Below are positions 53,701 through 59,882 of a stretch of 59,882 nt of DNA, one piece after another. This DNA comes from Bacteroidetes bacterium UBA5697. GTDB taxonomy: Bacteria; Bacteroidota; Bacteroidia; B-17B0; Aurantibacillaceae. Under the pieces are notes generated by a model that saw only the letters and a program-made list of their open reading frames with translations, searched no databases and had not been told where the DNA came from. The stretch lies in NCBI GenBank assembly GCA_002420145.1, contig DIHL01000027.1, forward strand, positions 1 to 59,882, read 5' to 3'. Both the position numbers and the translations under genes were made by a program. Numbering within the stretch: the stretch's first letter is position 1; each line of letters opens with the position of its first letter.

Positions 53701-55169
53701 CCTAAACGACTATTGAAAGTAAATTCTGAAGGATTTAAACGGCGTCCGTTTTGCACCACCTCAAAATCGCGAGAAGATTGCATGAACTTATTTCCATCAT
53801 TACAAGCATTTGGCGCTAAAGATGAATTAGATAAAGCTGAATAAATTAATGAAGCATTTCCATTAGAGCGTGGAGGCATAATACTAGTTCCTGATGTAGT
53901 ATCTGAAATGATATGATATAAACTATTTGCGCCATTATGAGGAAAAACGCCATCACTATCATGAATATCGTAATTAGGAAATGCACATAAAGTACTTCTT
54001 AAATTAGGATTCACATGAGTTGAATCTTCTCCTAAATCTGTAAATGCCACAAAGTTTCGGGTTTGCTCAGTACTACCCGTTTGGTTAGTAATATATACCT
54101 CTACCTTGGTAATAATAATTGGAGTCGTTACAATAGGAAGTGTGGTCATCCATTGATCGTAATTATCTCTAAAGTAATGCCCCATGAAGTAATGTTTATT
54201 TACCTCATAGTTATCGGCTGTAACATTAAAGTACATGGTTTGCGCACCACCTTGCACCGAAACTTCTTGTTTTTTACCACGTTGTTGCGAAAATAATGCT
54301 GTGGCTGTTAATCTACCAAACTGTAATTGTGTTTTTACACCAAATAAACTTTGGCTACCTTGAATTAAAGAACTCGTTAAAGGCATGCTTACGTTACCTG
54401 CCTCTATCTTTTTAATGATTTCATCTTCATAACCGGTGTACTCTAACTTCATTTGATTTTCCCAATCAAAAGATGCTTCGGTATTGTAGCTCGTGGTAAT
54501 TTTTAATTTATCTCCAATTTTACCAATTAAGTTTAACTGAATACGCATGTTAAAATCAAAATTGGTTACCTTTTGCTGACGCTGAGGGATAGCAGGATTT
54601 AATGTTTTGTTACGATTTAAGGCAAATATTAATTCGGCTGTTCCAGTAGGTTTAATATCCACTTGGTTACCACCAAAAATACGGTCAAATAATTCGCTAT
54701 TAACCGTTAACTTAGGAATCATCCCTTTTTTGTTTTGATTCTGTAAGTCTTCTGCTTTAATTTTTGATTTCCAATGGTCTTTTACCGCTTGCTTAAATAA
54801 TTGATCCTGGTAATCCTGAAACTCCACATAGGTTTCGGGACGGTAATCCATGTCTCCAATTTTTTGAGTAATATCGTAATTACCAGTTTGAGGATTATAC
54901 TCGGTGGTAGTAGTAATATTGGATGGATTATTTAAATATAATCCACTTTTATCATCAAAATTTGGTTGCCCACCATTGTTATCATTAAACTTAAAAGGTA
55001 AATCGTCTTTAGTAACAATTGGCGAATCGGGATTAAGCTGGTGAATGGGTGTGTAAAAGTAATGTGGCTTACTTAATGGTGCGTTTTTGGCCTTGGAGCC
55101 AACAACGATACTCATCAAACTAGCAGATACAGAACCTACAACAAGAAATTTTACGACTCCTTTTACCAC
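47766..55169 (-). CDS. sprA: SprA, type IX secretion outer-membrane translocon
   Basis: A 2467-residue giant outer-membrane protein. SprA forms the very large beta-barrel channel through which T9SS cargo leaves the cell, and in gliding species it is needed for motility. The chain starts with a signal-like segment (1-28) and the family's HYFYTPIHQLNPDSPIVTKDD region. The stretch around residues 150-220 (IKPTGTAELIFALNRNKTLN, RQQKVTNFDFNMRIQLNLIG) is typical, and the protein continues as beta-rich sequence to the C-terminal ATNTNAGFSLRFNLQ-like last strand. The frame is uninterrupted over 7.4 kb. It begins 10 bases after ruvA on the same strand. Three T9SS cargo proteins are encoded in the same window. 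Confidence 0.96.
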   Translation of the reverse strand: MVKGVVKFLVVGSVSASLMSIVVGSKAKNAPLSKPHYFYTPIHQLNPDSPIVTKDDLPFKFNDNNGGQPNFDDKSGLYLNNPSNITTTTEYNPQTGNYDITQKIGDMDYRPETYVEFQDYQDQLFKQAVKDHWKSKIKAEDLQNQNKKGMIPKLTVNSELFDRIFGGNQVDIKPTGTAELIFALNRNKTLNPAIPQRQQKVTNFDFNMRIQLNLIGKIGDKLKITTSYNTEASFDWENQMKLEYTGYEDEIIKKIEAGNVSMPLTSSLIQGSQSLFGVKTQLQFGRLTATALFSQQRGKKQEVSVQGGAQTMYFNVTADNYEVNKHYFMGHYFRDNYDQWMTTLPIVTTPIIITKVEVYITNQTGSTEQTRNFVAFTDLGEDSTHVNPNLRSTLCAFPNYDIHDSDGVFPHNGANSLYHIISDTTSGTSIMPPRSNGNASLIYSALSNSSLAPNACNDGNKFMQSSRDFEVVQNGRRLNPSEFTFNSRLGFISINQSINNDQTVAIAYQYTYNGKVYQVGEFSDQYTSGPLYLKLLKSGSVTSPKFSTWDLMMKNVYSLGAYNLNAADFKCDVYYNNIETGVDIPYIPYGSANGNLLVQVMGLDKLSVNGDPYSDGVFDFIPGYTINANNGRIYLSSKEPFGENLRSKFAAADFPVANKYIFQELYDSTRTIAQQLPEKNRYKIKGQYKSASGSEISLNALNIPQGAVQVTANGQALTENVDYTVDYTLGRVKIINESILNSGANIKVSTESNSLFNVQQKSLYGARLDFKVNKDLMLGGTVLHLSEKPVTQKVNIGDEPVSNTIWGVDYSYKTDVPFLTRLIDRIPLINTKEMSSITTRGEFAQLVPGNAKAIGKNGNSYVDDFEGSISLIDLKSPSAWSMASIPQGQPSLFPEASYNDDIKTGLNRAQFNWYTIDPLFYGQQNTSIKPGNITEPTFSNNFMRQVLETELFPGKTPPNGQPVVMSVLDLAFYPGERGPYNYDVNATGVSSGILTNGRLKDPETRWGGIMRRLETNDFQAANIEYVQFWMMDPFNSDYNSTTYPDMDANSKPSGELYINLGNISEDIIKDGKMCYENGLPGSPSGASANLPTIESNLGKSPLISPISNSFVNDPNDRPFQDVGYDGLPDSAESRKFVSFITALGAFNPSNPDIQEALNDPSSDKYHFFRGNDYDQFAATDYRANTLSRYKKYNGPEGNSPTEQQYPDAGVPSAATNNPNIEDINRDNTLSETENYYQYKIKISPQDLTPNNVGQNYIVNVIDGSTTIGSTQKNVKWYQFKVPVTEFEKSVGSIEGFNSIRFMRVFMKGFNKPVVCRIARMELVRSDWRRYAFDLQRPGEYIANDDNTTTFDVSAVSVQENGEKKPVNYVIPPNINQQQNVQTTNLVLLNEQSLSLRACNLKDGDSRAIVKNTELDVRSFGKMKLFMHAEKLGIDPLNDGDVTVFVRLGSDYNNNYYEYEIPVKLTQPGYYDPNTDDGKYTVWPADNEFVIDFEKITSTKINRNGSTGGIDLTAMQRPYTESDGNNSITVVGNPNLASIKSLMIGIRNPKDNGALPKCVEVWVNELRLTDFVNKGGWATTGSVQAKLADLGQVSLAATYSRPFFGSIEKKISERSRETNFQWDAVSTVQLGKFFPVKWKVNLPVYYAYGETKITPQYSPYDPDIKIDNPNIDDELKKQIKKNAQDVTVRKGYNFSNVKVDGLKKEGAKPMPWDVSNFSITYAYNEITRRNVNIENSIIKTYRGALSYNYAITAKPWTPFKKTKSKLLNNKWFALVKEFNVTPLPSRFGFNTDINRSYSELLNRDITSFYTGSSDNLTRAQFNKTFNMVRNYDLQWNLTKNIKFDYSANNDGRILEPLGRIDTEEEKDTIKQNLLALGTTINYRHQSNINWQIPINKIPIFDFVNASAKYSTSYTWTRRPFAQESVGNTIQNTNTKSLNGTLNMTVFYNKIPYFKKINTGGNKPKTATKGAEKGKDTSKTKTENPSKDILEYLAKGIMMIKQVSLTYQQTNGTALPGFFPSSQYVGMDPSKNMAPGFGFIAGANDSILRNSINNGWLVKNQNQSLPYTTTSTQNITYRANVEPHGSLKIEINGTKTYGQNQSMFVRYGGDSLIDNGNRGYLFETPNFTGNYSISVFTLGKSFKDKGDVKDGSSALFDEFLVVRQDVARELSASNSTGIDQLQPDGKGGAYYDGYSNTQQDVLLGAFYQTYTGSKLKGVGTDKMFKQIPLPNWTASWDGLGKLKFMKKYFQSVTLRHAYRSMYTIGGYANNLLFTDADGDGYSDTRVPVQNSVFGGVQQTANFNPKYTIQGATITEAFSPLIKVDFKFNKPGLMANFEMKKDKTVNLNITGPQIIETKGQEYIVGIGYRFPNLTIQKLKIKGQPLKSDLNFKLDLSYRRNMTVIRRIVDEISTPTGGQNIITLKTALDYQLTQAINLRLFYDWIKTTPQTSSSFPTANTNAGFSLRFNLQ

Positions 55170-55179
55170 GCTTTATTAA

Positions 55180-55773
55180 TTACATATTTTTTAGTGCTGC
55201 TTTAATCAGCAATTCAACATTATCTGTAGCTACACCTTGTTGTTTGGTTGCTTTTTCAATAGCTTTTTCGGCTACTAGTTTAGGAAACCCTAATGTAACT
55301 AGAGCCATTAACGCCTCATCTCTATTTTTATTGTATGATGGATTTAAAATTTGAGAAATTCCTCCCTCGTGTTTACCCATCTTTCCTTTTAAATCAACCA
55401 CAATACGTTGCGCTGTTTTTTCGCCAATACCTTTGATACTTTTTAATAAGGCTACATTAGCTGTATTAATGGCTCCTGCAATTTCGGGGGCGCTTAACGA
55501 AGACAGCATTAAAATAGCACTGCCGCCACCTACTCCCGAAACCGAAATGAGTTTGCGAAACAAATCGCGTTCCTCTACATCTGCAAAACCAAAATATCTT
55601 GGATTATCATCTCTTACGTAAACGCTCTCTACATGCAATTTTGCAGTAGCCTTACCTTGTATTTGGCTATAAGTAGTTAACGAAATTAATAAGGCATAGC
55701 CTACTCCATTAGTTTCAATAACTGCCAAAGCAGGATTTAGTTCGGCAACTTGCCCATTTACGTAACTTATCAT
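55180..55773 (-). CDS. ruvA: Holliday junction branch migration protein RuvA
   Basis: A 197-residue RuvA. The OB-fold domain begins MISYVNGQVAELNPALAVIE, the helix-hairpin-helix region holds LISVSGVGGGSAILMLSSL and IKGIGEKTAQRIVVDLKGKM (residues 72-130), and the C-terminal RuvB-contact domain is DEALMALVTLGFPKLVAEKA. It tetramerises on four-way junctions and loads RuvB. It is directly upstream of sprA with a 10-base gap, so sprA is likely expressed from the ruvA transcript. Confidence 0.95.
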   Translation of the reverse strand: MISYVNGQVAELNPALAVIETNGVGYALLISLTTYSQIQGKATAKLHVESVYVRDDNPRYFGFADVEERDLFRKLISVSGVGGGSAILMLSSLSAPEIAGAINTANVALLKSIKGIGEKTAQRIVVDLKGKMGKHEGGISQILNPSYNKNRDEALMALVTLGFPKLVAEKAIEKATKQQGVATDNVELLIKAALKNM

Positions 55774-56026
55774 AGTTTTAAGAGGTGTGAAAATACCATT
55801 ATTTTTGTAATTGGAGAAAAATAATTCAGATTAAAAGAGCGATTTTTTTAGAGGAGAAAAGGGACACTGATAATGTAGATTTTACTGGTGGAGTTCTCGA
55901 TACAAAAATGGGAAGAGAACCATTTTGAAACAAACCGACAAAAAATTAAGCCCAAGATTTTACCTGAATGTGTTATTTTAACAAAAAGCTGTTTAAATCT
56001 TCATTAATCTAAAATTTTTAGTGTTT
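55774..56026. other. Divergent intergenic region between ruvA and plsY
   Basis: About 250 bases without a gene. GTTCTC (55893-55898) and GAGAAC (55915-55920) form a 6-base inverted repeat around GATACAAAAATGGGAA, resembling a degenerate interspersed repeat. No strong promoter box was found for ruvA. Confidence 0.4.
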
Positions 56027-56054
56027 TTGGCGGGTTAAATAATTATTATATTTG
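56027..56054 (+). promoter_or_regulatory. Promoter of plsY
   Basis: TTG at 56027-56029 and TATATTTG at 56047-56054 are 17 bases apart. The first codon of plsY (TTG 56076) lies 21 bases downstream. Confidence 0.7.
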
Positions 56055-56075
56055 TGTAACTAAAACTAAACACAT

Positions 56076-56708
56076 TTGGAAACCTTTACTATTGTATCGT
56101 TAATTATTGCGGCTTATTTAATAGGCTCAATACCTACCGCAGTATGGTGGGGCAAACGTTATTACGGCATTGACGTGAGAGAGTTTGGAAGCGGAAATGC
56201 TGGGGCTACTAACACCTTTAGAGTATTGGGTAAAAAAGCGGGTATTCCTGTTTTGGCTATTGATATCTTAAAAGGAACTATTGCCGTTTTGTTGGTTCAT
56301 TTATCATCTTATGTTTATGATAGTAATGAATACGTAACTCTTGAACTAGGTTTGGGTATTGCGGCGTTGGTAGGACATGTGTTCCCAATTTTTGCAGGAT
56401 TTAGAGGAGGAAAAGGAGTAGCTACTATTTTAGGCATTGTGATTTGCATTACCCCTTTAACAAGCTTAATGGTTTTGGCTGTATTTTTAATTGTGCTTTT
56501 AGCAACCCGTTATGTGTCATTATCATCTATGACAGCAGGATTGAGTTTTCCTTTCTTTTTAAATATTGTTTTAAAAAACCAAAACCAAACACTTTTAATC
56601 TTCTCGTTATTTGTAGCAGCTTTATTATTGGTTACTCATAAAAAGAACATTAGCCGTTTGCTAAAACGCCAAGAAAGCAAAGTAAACTTATTTACTAAAA
56701 AGGCATAG
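56076..56708 (+). CDS. plsY: Acyl-phosphate glycerol-3-phosphate acyltransferase PlsY
   Basis: A 210-residue membrane enzyme that acylates glycerol 3-phosphate from acyl phosphate, the first membrane step of phospholipid synthesis. It has about five to six helices. The conserved cytoplasmic motifs are GSGNAGATNTFRVLGKKAG near residue 38 and the glycine-rich FAGFRGGKGVATILG near 108. The start codon is TTG: there is no in-frame ATG before the first helix and the promoter lies just upstream. PlsX is not adjacent. A strong terminator follows; beyond it the accessory island begins. Confidence 0.94.
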   Translation: METFTIVSLIIAAYLIGSIPTAVWWGKRYYGIDVREFGSGNAGATNTFRVLGKKAGIPVLAIDILKGTIAVLLVHLSSYVYDSNEYVTLELGLGIAALVGHVFPIFAGFRGGKGVATILGIVICITPLTSLMVLAVFLIVLLATRYVSLSSMTAGLSFPFFLNIVLKNQNQTLLIFSLFVAALLLVTHKKNISRLLKRQESKVNLFTKKA

Positions 56709-56725
56709 GTATTAAATATATTTAT

Positions 56726-56757
56726 AAAGCTCCTTGGCAAAACCAAGGAGCTTTTTT
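56726..56757 (+). terminator. Terminator of plsY
   Basis: AAAGCTCCTTGG and CCAAGGAGCTTT form a perfect 12-base stem around CAAAA, then TTT. Confidence 0.94.
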
Positions 56758-57031
56758 GTTAAGGGATTTTTGATTAAATTATAAGGAGTTAATAAAGATG
56801 AAAAAACTGGTGTAATATTATTGAATATACAATATAGGCGCCATAAAGTAGTTCGCTATTTATACCTTATTGTAAAAAGACAACTAACCGCACATTTAGC
56901 AAATTTGTTTGCTTTACAAGCAAGCGATCGCTTCGTAACCAAAAGAGTTAAAGTTTTTCCATTTCTCGCTAGAATATTCAAAATATTATTTATATTTGTC
57001 AAAAAAAGACAAGCTTTATTAAACAAGTCAA
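56758..57031 (+). promoter_or_regulatory. Left border and control region of the restriction-modification island
   Basis: About 270 bases without a credible gene. AAGCGATCGCTT at 56922-56933 is a perfect 12-base palindrome. GAATATTC at 56972-56979 is an 8-base palindrome, and AATATT recurs 9 bases later. TATATTTG at 56991-56998 is a strong -7 box, and TTGTC-N7-GACAA at 56996-57012 overlaps it, a good place for a controller-protein operator. An open frame runs through part of this stretch but its product is Arg/Lys/Phe-rich with no domain. Confidence 0.5.
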
Positions 57032-57358
57032 GTGAAAGAAACATTTGGAGAATACATTAAACGGTTAAGAAATGAAAATGGACTGACGCTAACACAGCTA
57101 GCGGCACGACTTGATTTAGATTCTGCTAATTTGAGCAAAATTGAAAACGGTAAAAGAGATTTTGACGAAAAAAGATTAGGGCAACTTTCTATAGCATTAA
57201 ATCTAGATTTGAATTTACTAAAGACAGAGTTCTATGGCAATCTTTTCGCCAAAAAGTTATATGAAAATCAATGTTCAAACGATGTCTTAATTGTTGCTGA
57301 AAAAAAAGTTGAATATTTGAGGTCAACAAACGTAAAACAAACGAATCTTGACTTATGA
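57032..57358 (+). CDS. XRE-family HTH regulator, probable R-M controller protein
   Basis: A 108-residue protein starting with GTG. Residues 6-62 form a Cro/C1-type helix-turn-helix: YIKRLRNENGLTLTQLAARL, then DSANLSKIENGKRDFDEKRL. The tail (65-108) is helical and not recognised. Size and position just ahead of two DNA methyltransferase genes match controller (C) proteins, which time methyltransferase and endonuclease expression. Inverted repeats around its promoter are candidate operators. Its TGA overlaps the ATG of the cytosine methyltransferase by 4 bases. Confidence 0.85.
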   Translation: MKETFGEYIKRLRNENGLTLTQLAARLDLDSANLSKIENGKRDFDEKRLGQLSIALNLDLNLLKTEFYGNLFAKKLYENQCSNDVLIVAEKKVEYLRSTNVKQTNLDL

Positions 57359-58359
57359 AAAAAAAACCTACCTACATAGACTTATTTTGTGGAGCTGGTG
57401 GTTTTTCACTTGGTTTTGATCAAATGGGTTTTGAAAATTTATTTTCTGTAGATATAGAACCAAGCTTTTGTGAAACATACCGGACAAATTTCCCAAAGCA
57501 CAATTTAATTCAAGACAATATTACAAATCTAACAGCAAAGCAAATAAATAAATATACCAAAGGAAAATCAATAGATATAGTCATTGGTGGCCCTCCTTGT
57601 CAAGGGTTTAGCATTGCAGGTAACATTGGTAGAAAATTTATTGACGACCCCAGAAATCAACTTTTTAAAGAATTTGCTAGAATTGTTTCTATTACAAAAC
57701 CAAAGTATTTATTAATGGAGAATGTAGCTCGCTTATACACTCATAATCAAGGAAAAACTAAAAATGAAATCATTGATTTGTTTAAAACCTTAGGTTATAA
57801 CGTTGATTGTAAAATTGTAAATGCTGCGGATTATGAAATAGCTCAAAAAAGAAATAGGGTTTTATTTATTGGAAATAGAATTTCAAAAAAAATCTCTTTC
57901 CCGGAAAAAATAACAAAAAAATATAAACCAGTTAAAGATGTATTAAAACATTTTCCTATATTAAAGTCTGGGGAAGAATCAAATATTCCAAATCATATTG
58001 CGATGAAGCATTCAGAACAAATGCTTCATAAAATGAGTTTCATTTCTGATGGTGGAGATAGAAATGAAATACCCGAAAAAATAAGACCACAAAGCGGAGA
58101 TGTTAGAAAATATATTCGGTATAAGAGTAATGAGCCTTCAGTTTGTATTACAGGTGATATGCGGAAAATTTTTCATTATGAACAAAATAGGGCATTAACA
58201 GTAAGAGAATTGGCAAGTATTCAATCTTTTCCAGACAACTTTGTTTTCAAAGGTTCTACAATTTCCCAACAACAACAGGTTGGAAATTCTGTCCCCCCTT
58301 TATTAGCTAAAGTAATTGCAAAAAACATTTTAAAAATGATGAAAGATGATGAAAGATGA
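57355..58359 (+). CDS. C5-cytosine DNA methyltransferase
   Basis: A 334-residue m5C methyltransferase with the full motif set in the usual order: IDLFCGAGGFSLGF near residue 8 (motif I, SAM), GGPPCQGFS near 78 (motif IV, catalytic Cys), LLMENV near 120 (VI), EIAQKRNRVLFIG near 162 (VIII), a short target-recognition region (about 190-255), ALTVRELASIQSFP near 282 (IX) and QQVGNSVPPLLAKVIAKNI near 305 (X). The target-recognition region is small, consistent with a short site. Start and stop codons overlap those of the neighbours by 4 bases, so the operon is tightly coupled. The target sequence is unknown. Confidence 0.95.
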   Translation: MKKKPTYIDLFCGAGGFSLGFDQMGFENLFSVDIEPSFCETYRTNFPKHNLIQDNITNLTAKQINKYTKGKSIDIVIGGPPCQGFSIAGNIGRKFIDDPRNQLFKEFARIVSITKPKYLLMENVARLYTHNQGKTKNEIIDLFKTLGYNVDCKIVNAADYEIAQKRNRVLFIGNRISKKISFPEKITKKYKPVKDVLKHFPILKSGEESNIPNHIAMKHSEQMLHKMSFISDGGDRNEIPEKIRPQSGDVRKYIRYKSNEPSVCITGDMRKIFHYEQNRALTVRELASIQSFPDNFVFKGSTISQQQQVGNSVPPLLAKVIAKNILKMMKDDER

Positions 58360-59408
58360 TGAATAAATTTCCTAAAATAAATTTCATTGGTAACAAAGAA
58401 AAAATCGCGGATTGGATTTCTAATTATTTCCCAAAAGACGCTAAAAGTATTTTTGACGCATTCTCTGGTGGTGGTTCTGTCAGCTACCAAGCAAAGCTAC
58501 AAGGATTAAAAGTTATTTCAAACGATGTACTTACTGTAAATCATTTAATATCAAAGTCATTAATCGAAAATAATTTTGAAACGCTTGATAAAAATGATTT
58601 AGAAATTATTTTTTCTGGCAAACCTTTAAAAGGCTTTATGTTTAAAAATTACTCCAATGTTTTTTTCTTTCCTGAAGAATGTATGGAGTTGGACTTATAC
58701 CGTCAAAATATTGAAAAACTAAATTCAGAGTATAAAAAATCATTATCACTTACTTTATTGAGACGAGCAATGGTAAGGAAGATGCCATATTCAAGATTTA
58801 ATATAAATTGGGATAAAGTATTACAATTAAGAGATGAAGAGAATAGCTATGAAAAATATAAAAGAAAAAGAGCATATCATAATCAATCTTTTAAGAGTCA
58901 TTTTTTAGAAAATATTGATGAATATAACAAAGCTGTTTTTGATAATAAACAAAATAACATTTCACTAAATGAAGATGTTTTTAATTTGTTAGGAAAGGTA
59001 AAAGCAGATATTATCTATTTAGACCCACCTTATACAGGCACAATGAATAATTATTTTGGATTTTATGGCTTAATTGACTCATACATTTCATCAACAATAA
59101 AAGAACCATTTAAGAATAACTTTGTAGATAAGAAAACATCAATTGAATTGTTTGACACTCTTTTTTCTAATTTAAAAAATTATAAATATTGGATGTTGAG
59201 TTATAATAACTCATCATTTCCTACTAAAGAACAATTATTATATTTACTAAGTAAATATTCAGATGATGTTCAAATAATAGAAAGAAAACATAATTATAAG
59301 GTTACGGGTAAAGAAAAAAAGGAAATTAATAAAGAATATTTGTTTATAGTTAAAAACACAAGATTACTTACAAAATCAAAGAAAGAATATGTCACAGCAG
59401 AATTATGA
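58356..59408 (+). CDS. N6-adenine DNA methyltransferase, D12 (Dam-like) class
   Basis: A 350-residue alpha-class (D12) adenine methyltransferase. The N-terminal FIGNKEKIADWI is motif X, DAFSGGGSVSYQAKLQGL near residue 36 is motif I, a long helical target-recognition region follows (about 75-215), and IIYLDPPYTG near 221 is the catalytic motif IV (DPPY). Family members methylate adenine N6 in short sites. It overlaps the cytosine methyltransferase by 4 bases through an ATGATGA-type junction and overlaps the next gene by 20 bases. Two methyltransferases of different base type in one operon suggest that each protects one strand of an asymmetric site. Confidence 0.93.
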   Translation: MMNKFPKINFIGNKEKIADWISNYFPKDAKSIFDAFSGGGSVSYQAKLQGLKVISNDVLTVNHLISKSLIENNFETLDKNDLEIIFSGKPLKGFMFKNYSNVFFFPEECMELDLYRQNIEKLNSEYKKSLSLTLLRRAMVRKMPYSRFNINWDKVLQLRDEENSYEKYKRKRAYHNQSFKSHFLENIDEYNKAVFDNKQNNISLNEDVFNLLGKVKADIIYLDPPYTGTMNNYFGFYGLIDSYISSTIKEPFKNNFVDKKTSIELFDTLFSNLKNYKYWMLSYNNSSFPTKEQLLYLLSKYSDDVQIIERKHNYKVTGKEKKEINKEYLFIVKNTRLLTKSKKEYVTAEL

Positions 59409-59882
59409 AAATTATTGGAGTTTAACCAATGCTTTTACTGACTATAATGGAGATGGTTTTTTAAACACTTTAAAAATTTGTGTAGAATTCATTGATGAAT
59501 TCAAAAAGGAAAAGTATTGTGAAGATAAGTATTCTCGATTACAAAGTAGAATTGAGAAAAAATTAAAAATAAATCTAATCTCTGTCAGAAAAGCAATAAA
59601 TCAATTAGTGAAAATGGGGTTTATAAACTCATTTTTAGTATCCTATAACTCGGATTCATTAGAATACTTAAAAGCAAAAACTAATAGAAAAAGGCAATCT
59701 TTACTTTCTAAAATTGTTTATTCAAATTCAAGTTTCAATCGTGCAGTAAATGAAAGTTCAAATCTTCATCAATTAAACTTTCTTATTAATACATTAGTTG
59801 AAGTTGGAAAATTGAAAATGGAGGAAATTATTGCATTAATGCTTGTAGATATTGGCAGTATAAAAAAAGGGTATTTAAATTC
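59389..59882 (+). CDS. Partial gene, probable restriction endonuclease (cut by window edge)
   Basis: An open frame of at least 164 codons from ATG 59389, overlapping the adenine methyltransferase by 20 bases in another frame and running off the right edge without a stop. The visible part begins MSQQNYENYWSLTNAFTDYN and is helical and Lys/Asn-rich. Residues 45-80 (SRIEKKLKINLISVRKAINQ, then LVKMGFINSFL) look like a winged-helix DNA-binding unit. No nuclease motif (PD-(D/E)xK, HNH or GIY-YIG) appears in the visible part; it would have to lie downstream. Position after two methyltransferases makes a restriction endonuclease the best guess. Confidence 0.65.
   Translation, partial: MSQQNYENYWSLTNAFTDYNGDGFLNTLKICVEFIDEFKKEKYCEDKYSRLQSRIEKKLKINLISVRKAINQLVKMGFINSFLVSYNSDSLEYLKAKTNRKRQSLLSKIVYSNSSFNRAVNESSNLHQLNFLINTLVEVGKLKMEEIIALMLVDIGSIKKGYLN

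Noticed and set aside
54063..54296. 77-codon plus-strand open frame inside sprA
   Set aside because: It is antisense to a conserved part of SprA, without a promoter box or recognisable product.
56860..56930. Possible integron attC-like or tRNA-derived attachment site at the island border
   Set aside because: The ACAACTAACCGC words do not fit the RYYYAAC/GTTRRRY core sites and no tRNA cloverleaf could be drawn, so no attachment site is claimed.
56821..57060. 79-codon open frame between plsY and the HTH gene
   Set aside because: It runs over the HTH promoter box and start; the product is basic and aromatic-rich without any domain, and the stretch is better explained as a control region.

Overview
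The window is an AT-rich, gene-dense chromosomal segment of a member of the Bacteroidota, most likely a Flavobacteriia-like lineage. Four things point there: a complete sprA (type IX secretion translocon), three secreted proteins with a T9SS type A C-terminal sorting domain, a SusC-like TonB-dependent receptor, and repeated use of the phylum's promoter type (TTG near -33 and TAnnTTTG near -7) without Shine-Dalgarno sequences. Several CDS starts were therefore moved off TTG/GTG codons that lie inside a -7 element and onto the next ATG.

Layout. 1-7160: YceI protein with a MarR regulator, MiaE, two paralogous Cys-rich mini-lipoproteins, a MauE/thioredoxin fusion, a HAD phosphatase without a normal start codon, a GSCFA protein, ndk, and an NrnA-type DHH phosphoesterase, with two palindromic intergenic repeats. 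7170-20460: secreted esterase, maeB, a metal-binding HMA protein, a DUF5723/TSP3/OmpA outer-membrane protein, prfA, pyrF, mtgA, a TlpA-like protein, phosphohexomutase, apt overlapping an acyl-CoA dehydrogenase. 20560-26620: a minus-strand cluster of lamin-tail protein, TonB receptor and secreted endonuclease I, read here as a candidate extracellular-DNA utilisation module. 26940-36620: a plus-strand run of TlpA-like protein, three parvulin/SurA-type chaperones, MoxR, a 2-hydroxyacid dehydrogenase, a small secreted protein and a POT peptide transporter. 36620-43710: a minus-strand run with a membrane-fused spermidine-synthase-like protein, an unknown protein, a GH3-beta-lactamase fusion, an NlpC/P60 lipoprotein, a PAP2-like protein and a lipoprotein. 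43790-56710: marC with a small tyrosine phosphatase, an Ala-rich lipoprotein, pyrD-mvaB, a TrmH methyltransferase, sprA, ruvA and plsY.

From about 56,760 to the right edge lies the start of an accessory island: an HTH regulator, a C5-cytosine DNA methyltransferase, an N6-adenine (D12-class) DNA methyltransferase and the N-terminal part of a further protein, all joined by 4 to 20 bp overlaps. This reads as a restriction-modification operon cut by the window edge, with the last gene the probable endonuclease. The pairing of a C5 and an N6A methyltransferase suggests an asymmetric recognition site.

Most of the window is ordinary core genome. The parts most worth a second look are the R-M island, the twin Cys-rich mini-lipoproteins beside a membrane thiol oxidoreductase, the HAD gene that seems to start at ATT inside the upstream stop codon, the nuclease/TonB/LTD module, an operator-like palindrome inside the YceI promoter, and several families of interspersed palindromic repeats. 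No tRNA, rRNA, CRISPR array, insertion sequence or riboswitch was recognised.
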